Assembly (NCBI GenBank): GCA_943788875.1 | Contig: CALSSA010000014.1 | Location: 1 to 41,219, forward strand | Direction: 5' to 3' | DNA length: 41,219 nucleotides | Source of the DNA: an uncultured Pseudomonadales bacterium | Lineage (GTDB): Bacteria > Pseudomonadota > Gammaproteobacteria > Pseudomonadales > Porticoccaceae | In this document: piece by piece, positions 36,544 through 41,219 of the stretch | Layout: each line of letters starts with the position of its first letter | How positions within the stretch are numbered: position 1 is the stretch's first letter | Made by a program: the position numbers and the translations under genes | The notes under the pieces: generated by a model | Seen by the model: only the letters and a program-made list of their open reading frames with translations | Told to the model about the DNA's origin: nothing | The model's database searches: none

Positions 36544-36830
36544 TGTGGGTTCTCCGCAAAATCAATCCGCTGATTAAAGATTTCGCTGGCCTCAAAGGTC
36601 CGAATAATCTGATCTGAAATAGTATTGCGCTCTGCTAAGAACCAAAATGAGCTGGCGGTATGACACCACCATTCGGTAACAAGGCCAGCGGCATTGTCAT
36701 GGAAAAATACATACTCAGCCCATTGTCTGGCGTCAGTGCTATGAGGATCCGGCATAGGGTGATATTCGCCACCATAGGTAAATTCGGAGATATTGCGTTG
36801 GCCATTGAGAGGGCAGGTTAATAGTTTCAT
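36540..36830 (-). CDS. soxD: Sarcosine oxidase delta subunit (zinc ligands changed)
   Basis: 96 residues of the SoxD family: ISEFTYGGEYHPMPDP and WAEYVFFHDNAAGLVTEWWCH are characteristic. The first zinc motif, normally CPxCG, reads C6-P-L-N9-G, and the second ligand pair H-x3-C reads H57-T-A-S-S61. So two of the four zinc cysteines are absent. A SoxD of CPLNG type appears, from memory, in a recognisable subgroup of marine bacteria. The gene sits between soxB (11-base gap) and soxA (4-base overlap), so it is expressed in the complex. It probably folds without zinc. Confidence 0.88.
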   Translation of the reverse strand: MKLLTCPLNGQRNISEFTYGGEYHPMPDPHSTDARQWAEYVFFHDNAAGLVTEWWCHTASSFWFLAERNTISDQIIRTFEASEIFNQRIDFAENPQ

Positions 36831-36841
36831 TGAAGTCTCCC

Positions 36842-38083
36842 TCAGTGGCTGGCGGCGGTGGCGCCGGCTTCGTTAATTTGTTCGTAGTTATAAAAACGTT
36901 CCAGAGCAAAGGGCTTGATAATCTCTGGCACCTTTTTGGTCGCGACCAGTTCGGCCATGGTCACACCACAGATTGGTGTCGCCTTAAAACCCCATGTGCC
37001 CCAGCCCGCATCCAGATAATAATTTTCCACCGGGCTGACACCCATTATTGGACTGTAATCCGGAGTCATATCAGTAGTTCCGGCCCATTGGCGCAGCATT
37101 CGCGCCTGGGCTAAAAACGGAAAAAGCTCCATAGCAGCTGCACTTAAAGATTCCCGCTGATCCAATGTCGCTCTGGTGTGATACAGAGGGTAGGGGTCTG
37201 AGCCGCCGCCAATAACAAATTCGCCTCTGGATGTCTGATGCACATAGACATGTACATGGGGTGAGCTGACATGGGGAGTGAGTATGGGCTTGTAGGGCTG
37301 TGTCACCATCGCCTGTAATGGGTAGCAATGGATGGGCAGTGGAATGCCGGCTTTTTTTGCCACCACTGAACTGGCTCCGGCTACTGCCTGCACCACGGCT
37401 CCACATTCAATTCTGCCGCGATTGGTTTTTACTGCAGTCACGCGGCCTTTATCAATCTCAATGTCCTCAACTTCGGTCAATTGATGCAACTCTACGCCGC
37501 GGTCACAGGCGCCTTTGGCATAGCCCCAGGCGACTGCATCGTGACGGGCTGTTGCACCATCTGCATGCCACAGGCCGGCCATAATCGGAAAGCGTGAGTC
37601 TTCAGACATATTGAGATTGGGCACCAGCTCGGCAATGGCCTGGCGATCCACAAGTTCTGAGCGCACGCCCATATGCTGGTTGACCTCTGCGCGCCAGCGA
37701 AAACTGCGAATGGCGGCATCGCTGTGGGCCAATGTTAACTGACCGCGATTTTCCATCATCACGTTGTAGTTAAATTCATTACTTAGATTGTTATAAAGTT
37801 TGACCGACTCGCGATAGAAACTAACACCTTCCTCGGTCAGGTAGTTGGAGCGAATTACCGCCGTGTTGCGAGCAGTGTTGCCACCACCCAGATAGCTTTT
37901 TTCTAATACAGCAACATTGGTGATGCCATGGTATTTGGCGAGGTTGTAAGCAATGGCGGTGCCGTGCCCGCCAGCGCCGATAATAACCACATCGTAGTGC
38001 TTTTTAAGCTCTGTGGCGGGGGTGAAATGATGCTGCGCCGGATACTCATTGCTGAGTCCGTACTTTAGAAGCCCAAATGGCAT
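36842..38083 (-). CDS. soxB: Sarcosine oxidase beta subunit
   Basis: 413 residues, the catalytic FAD/FMN subunit of heterotetrameric sarcosine oxidase. The dinucleotide motif GAGGHGTA (36-43) follows a 30-residue N-terminal extension. ARNTAVIRSNY, GLWHADGATARHDAVAWG (170-187, with His173 and His181 as candidates for the covalent FMN-linked His) and the C-terminal GWGTWGFKATPICG (about 363-376) are as in SoxB. It starts 25 bases after the purU stop with a GGGGG ribosome site. It oxidises the N-methyl group of sarcosine, the electrons going to O2; the C1 unit goes to tetrahydrofolate on SoxA. Confidence 0.92.
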   Translation of the reverse strand: MPFGLLKYGLSNEYPAQHHFTPATELKKHYDVVIIGAGGHGTAIAYNLAKYHGITNVAVLEKSYLGGGNTARNTAVIRSNYLTEEGVSFYRESVKLYNNLSNEFNYNVMMENRGQLTLAHSDAAIRSFRWRAEVNQHMGVRSELVDRQAIAELVPNLNMSEDSRFPIMAGLWHADGATARHDAVAWGYAKGACDRGVELHQLTEVEDIEIDKGRVTAVKTNRGRIECGAVVQAVAGASSVVAKKAGIPLPIHCYPLQAMVTQPYKPILTPHVSSPHVHVYVHQTSRGEFVIGGGSDPYPLYHTRATLDQRESLSAAAMELFPFLAQARMLRQWAGTTDMTPDYSPIMGVSPVENYYLDAGWGTWGFKATPICGVTMAELVATKKVPEIIKPFALERFYNYEQINEAGATAASH

Positions 38084-38108
38084 AACGCTACCCCCAAAAA
38101 GCTAGTTG

Positions 38109-38987
38109 TTAGCTGCCCAAAAATACAACCGTTTTATTGCCGTCCAAAAACACTCTGCGCTCAATGTGATATTTCACTGCTTTGGCCAACGCCATAGATT
38201 CGTTGTCTCGGCCAACCTGCACCAAATGATTGGGGCCATAATTGTGGTCTACTCTGGTCAGCATCTGCTCAATAATTGGACCTTCATCCAGATCAGAGGT
38301 CACATAATGGGCCGTGGCACCAATCACTTTCACACCGCGGTCATAGGCCTGATGGTAGGGCTTGGCGCCTTTGAAGCCCGGCAGAAACGAATGGTGAATA
38401 TTGATACAGCGACCGGATAGCTGCTCAGTCAAATTGTTGGAAAGAATCTGCATATAGCGGGCCAGAATCACAAGCTCGGTGCCTGTCTCATCAATAATTT
38501 CGAGAAGTCGCTGTTCCTGCTGAGCTTTGGTGTCTTTGGCTACCGGCAGGTGAATAAAGCGTATACCTTCGCGCTCAACCATGGCGCGCAGATCTTGATG
38601 ATTGGATACCACCGCGGTAACCTCCATATTGAACTCGCCCTTGCGACGACGATACAGCAGATCGTCCAGGCAATGATCATATTTAGAGACCATTAAAATT
38701 GTTTTCACGGCGATTGATGGATCGTGAAACTGCCAATCCATCGAAAACCTATCCGAAACTGAAACGAATTCTTCACCCATAGCTTCTATGGCAGGAGAAT
38801 TTGCCTGACGGCGAAAGACTGCACGCATAAAAAATTTGTCGGTGGATTCATCATCAAACTGTTCAAGGGCACAAATATAGCAGTCTCTATCGGCGAGAAA
38901 ACTGGTGACTGCGGCAACAACCCCGCTGCCAGCTCGGCATGTACCAGTAAAAATATAGTTGTTGGCCTCTTGGGGCATGGTGGTCAT
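38109..38987 (-). CDS. purU: Formyltetrahydrofolate deformylase
   Basis: 292 residues from the ATG at 38987 (a TTG at 39020 is possible but lacks a ribosome site). The N-terminal ACT-type domain (about 1-85) starts FTGTCRAGSGVVAAVTSFLA. The formyltransferase-like domain has AVVSNHQDLRAM, then RYMQILSNNLTEQLSGR, and the hallmark NIHHSFLPGFKGAKPY with the later SDLDEGPIIEQ carrying the catalytic Asp. It hydrolyses 10-formyl-THF to formate and THF, regenerating THF for the C1 unit produced by Sox. It is the first gene of the operon ahead of soxB, an arrangement also known from glycine betaine catabolic loci. Confidence 0.93.
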   Translation of the reverse strand: MTTMPQEANNYIFTGTCRAGSGVVAAVTSFLADRDCYICALEQFDDESTDKFFMRAVFRRQANSPAIEAMGEEFVSVSDRFSMDWQFHDPSIAVKTILMVSKYDHCLDDLLYRRRKGEFNMEVTAVVSNHQDLRAMVEREGIRFIHLPVAKDTKAQQEQRLLEIIDETGTELVILARYMQILSNNLTEQLSGRCINIHHSFLPGFKGAKPYHQAYDRGVKVIGATAHYVTSDLDEGPIIEQMLTRVDHNYGPNHLVQVGRDNESMALAKAVKYHIERRVFLDGNKTVVFLGS

Positions 38988-39305
38988 GTCTATTGCCTGA
39001 TTGTGGTTATAAGGCTGCAATTATAAGCCAAGCCCGAGTATTTAGGGTAAGTCAGGCTATATTCAGGCACGCATAATGCGGTCTGTACTGTTGAAGGGTC
39101 AATAACTGTATTGCACTGTTAGCAAGACTACTGATAAGTTGAAAATCTGCTTATTGTTGAGTTGTACGCGAACGCTAGTAGAATAGATGCTCGTTTTTCT
39201 AGTCTGATCTCGAGGCACATTTTTTATCTGCAGTTGCGGGGCTGACAACTGCATTGGTTACTAACACTCTGGATATTGGCGGCTAGAAATAGCATTATTC
39301 CCGCT
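38988..39305. promoter_or_regulatory. Divergent region between purU and the lipoprotein gene
   Basis: 318 bases. For the plus strand there is a plausible promoter with -35 TTGAGT (39157-39162), 16 bases, and -10 TAGAAT (39179-39184). A perfect 8-bp hairpin TGCAGTTG/CAACTGCA (39229-39236 and 39246-39253, 9-base loop) lies in the leader of the lipoprotein gene. For purU on the minus strand a TATAAT box sits at 39020-39025, but no good -35 is visible. No ORF is recognised. Confidence 0.45.
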
Positions 39306-39911
39306 ATGGAAATAAATCGTTTAATAATCTTGTTGATCGCCGTATTTTTGTCTGGTTGTGCTACCTATAAGCCCAGCCAAGTGGAGGATGTCTGTCGTAT
39401 TTTTTGGGGTGAAACCGATTGGTACAAAGATGCGCGCAAAGCCAACAAACGCTGGGGTACGCCAATTGGGGTGATGATGGCGATCATCAAGCAGGAATCC
39501 ACTTTTCGAGCAGATGTAAGACCGGATCGACCTACGTTTTTGTTTATCCCGTTGCCGCGAAAATCCTCTGCCTATGGCTATGCCCAGGCTCAGGATCCAG
39601 CCTGGAATGATTATCGCAAAGCCACAGGCAACTGGAGCCATGATCGCGATGATTTTGGCGATGCGATTAACTTTGTTGGCTGGTATACCAATACTTCCAA
39701 TAAACGACTGGGTATTTCTAAATGGGACCCCTACAAACAGTATCTTGCCTACCATGAAGGCTGGGGCGGATATTCAAGAGGCTCATTCAACAAAAAACCA
39801 CAGCTCATCAAAGTGGCCAAAAAGGTGAAACGTCAGGCCGAGATTTATGGCGCTCAGCTAAACAAATGCAGTGGCAAACTGGATCGGGCAGTCAAGGGCT
39901 GGTTCTTTTAA
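39306..39911 (+). CDS. Lipoprotein with lysozyme/transglycosylase-like (SLT) domain
   Basis: 201 residues from the ATG at 39306. A lipobox LSGC (Cys18, after MEINRLIILLIAVF) marks it as an outer-membrane lipoprotein. The mature part begins with IFWGETDWYKDARKANKRWG, then PIGVMMAIIKQESTFRADVRP, with the catalytic Glu in KQES. AYGYAQAQDPAWNDYRKATG, GWYTNTSNKRLG and LAYHEGWGGYSRGSF follow, matching the SLT-type lysozyme fold. It is expected to cleave peptidoglycan or bind it. It is a small stand-alone gene between the sox operon and the monooxygenase, with the latter on the same strand after 75 bases. Confidence 0.83.
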   Translation: MEINRLIILLIAVFLSGCATYKPSQVEDVCRIFWGETDWYKDARKANKRWGTPIGVMMAIIKQESTFRADVRPDRPTFLFIPLPRKSSAYGYAQAQDPAWNDYRKATGNWSHDRDDFGDAINFVGWYTNTSNKRLGISKWDPYKQYLAYHEGWGGYSRGSFNKKPQLIKVAKKVKRQAEIYGAQLNKCSGKLDRAVKGWFF

Positions 39912-39986
39912 TGATGTCGCGCTGGAGACATCGACTTATTGCTGCAGTGCGTAAACTATTATAATAAAAATAATCGCGAGACCGCT

Positions 39987-41219
39987 ATGTCCCAGAATCA
40001 TTTTGATGTTGTTATTATCGGTGCTGGCCTTTCCGGAATAGGTGCTGCCTGCCATCTGCAGCGAAATAGTCCCAGTAAGAGCTATGCTATTCTTGAGAGC
40101 CGCGAGGCAATGGGTGGTACATGGGATCTGTTCCGCTATCCAGGTATCCGTTCTGATTCTGATATGCACACTCTTGGCTATAGTTTTAAACCATGGAAAC
40201 ATGAACGTGCCATCGCCGATGGTCCTACCATTCTGGACTATATCCGTGAAACTGCTCAGGACCATGATGTTGAAAAACATATCCGCTACAACCAGCGAGT
40301 AACCAAAATTGCCTGGCATAGCGACAGTGCCACATGGACATTACGCATTGAACAAGAGGGCAAGCGGGCGAGCAAAATCACCTGCAACTTTGTTTACAGC
40401 TGCACCGGTTACTACCGATATGACAAGGGCTATACCCCTGAATTCCCGGGTGCAGATCAGTTTAATGGCCAGTTGATTCACCCTCAACAATGGCCTGAAG
40501 ATCTGGACTACGCAGATAAAAAGGTTGTTGTTATAGGCAGTGGCGCAACGGCGATTACTGTGGTGCCAGAAATGGCTAAAACGGCAAAACATGTCACCAT
40601 GCTGCAGCGATCTCCGACCTATGTAGTGTCTCGTCCGGGCAGAGATGCCTTTGCACACCGCATGGATAAATGGCTACCATCTAAATTGGCCTATCTGGTT
40701 ACACGATGGAAAAATGTGACCATGCAGGCGCTTATTTACCAGTACAGTCGCCGCCGTCCGGAACAAATGAAAGAATTTTTATTGTCCCTGACCCGCAGAG
40801 AACTGAGGGGCAAGGTCGATGTTAATACCCATTTCAATCCTAAATATAATCCCTGGGATCAGCGTCTCTGTCTGGTGCCTGACAGTGATCTGTTTAGATC
40901 ATTGCGCAAAGGGACTTCCACCGTGGTTACCGACCAGATCAAAACTTTTACCAAGACTGGTATTAAACTTGAATCCGGTGAATTGCTGAAGGCTGATATT
41001 GTAGTCAGTGCCACAGGCTTGGAGTTGTTGGCTATGGGTGGGATGGAGATTGTTGTCGATGGCGAAAAGGTTTCCCTGCCAGACACTGTTGGCTATCGCG
41101 GTATGATGCTGAGCGATGTGCCTAACTTTGTATTGGCTGCGGGCTACACCAACGCCTCATGGACATTGAAATGTGATCTGACCAGTGAATATGTGTGCCG
41201 CATGCTCAACCATATGGAT
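39987..41219 (+). CDS. Baeyer-Villiger-type flavin monooxygenase (partial, runs off the end)
   Basis: 411 codons are visible with no stop. The N-terminal FAD motif is GAGLSGIGAA (residues 12-21), and GGTWDLFRYPGIRSDSDM is the typical substrate/flavin loop. The type I BVMO fingerprint FxGxxxHxxxW(P/D) is present as FNGQLIHPQQWP. The NADPH-binding GSGATAI follows. Overall pattern is EthA-like. Such enzymes insert oxygen next to ketones, or oxidise sulfides and amines. About 80-100 further residues are expected beyond the window. It does not appear to be co-transcribed with the sox operon. Confidence 0.88.
   Translation, partial: MSQNHFDVVIIGAGLSGIGAACHLQRNSPSKSYAILESREAMGGTWDLFRYPGIRSDSDMHTLGYSFKPWKHERAIADGPTILDYIRETAQDHDVEKHIRYNQRVTKIAWHSDSATWTLRIEQEGKRASKITCNFVYSCTGYYRYDKGYTPEFPGADQFNGQLIHPQQWPEDLDYADKKVVVIGSGATAITVVPEMAKTAKHVTMLQRSPTYVVSRPGRDAFAHRMDKWLPSKLAYLVTRWKNVTMQALIYQYSRRRPEQMKEFLLSLTRRELRGKVDVNTHFNPKYNPWDQRLCLVPDSDLFRSLRKGTSTVVTDQIKTFTKTGIKLESGELLKADIVVSATGLELLAMGGMEIVVDGEKVSLPDTVGYRGMMLSDVPNFVLAAGYTNASWTLKCDLTSEYVCRMLNHMD

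Overview
The window looks like the chromosome of a marine, osmolyte-degrading gammaproteobacterium. TonB-dependent receptors, queD, gamma-type tRNA-Asp/tRNA-Val genes, a CvfB-like protein and a dddD/dddTBC locus all point to the SAR92/OM60/Porticoccaceae sort of organism. This is inference from gene content; no marker phylogeny was possible.

Layout. 1-3.9 kb (minus strand): a broken PpiC/SurA-like isomerase gene and a frameshifted TonB-dependent receptor. 4.3-5.5 kb: an SRPBCC protein, a 196-bp tandem structured repeat, then tRNA-Asp and tRNA-Val with a clear promoter and terminator. 5.5-8.5 kb: queD, an MFS transporter, a stand-alone acyl carrier protein and cvfB. 8.8-15.4 kb: a second TonB-dependent receptor with several frameshifts, a TPR-sulfotransferase, a second sulfotransferase and an Asp/Asn-hydroxylase-like protein. 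15.5-22.8 kb: a catabolic cluster with a DpkA-like imino-acid reductase, a LysR regulator, an aldehyde dehydrogenase, an M19 'dipeptidase' lacking three canonical zinc ligands, a ~590-residue protein of no recognised family and a DUF3726-like protein. 22.9-31.7 kb: a complete DMSP-cleavage locus, with dddT-dddB-dddC-IclR-LysR divergent from dddD. 31.6-39.0 kb: a minus-strand operon purU-soxB-soxD-soxA-soxG-LysR-DksA-like for oxidative demethylation of sarcosine or a related N-methyl compound. 39.3 kb to the end: a lysozyme-like lipoprotein and the start of a Baeyer-Villiger-type flavin monooxygenase.

How the parts fit. DddT imports DMSP or betaine. DddD makes the CoA thioester, releasing DMS and a C3 product (3-hydroxypropionate or its CoA ester). 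DddB and DddC take the C3 unit through malonate semialdehyde to acetyl-CoA. The Sox complex and PurU handle N-methyl groups through tetrahydrofolate. The 15.5-22.8 kb cluster carries an M19-like protein that resembles, from memory, the one beside the dimethylglycine demethylase genes of Pseudomonas, so it may serve another methylated or cyclic amino acid. It is the best candidate here for an undescribed system.

Sequence quality matters. All the frameshifts lie in the first 12 kb (PPIase two, receptor 1 one, receptor 2 at least three, TPR-sulfotransferase one), and several sit in short homopolymers, whereas 12-41 kb reads cleanly. Either the first part has assembly or read errors, or it is a decaying segment.
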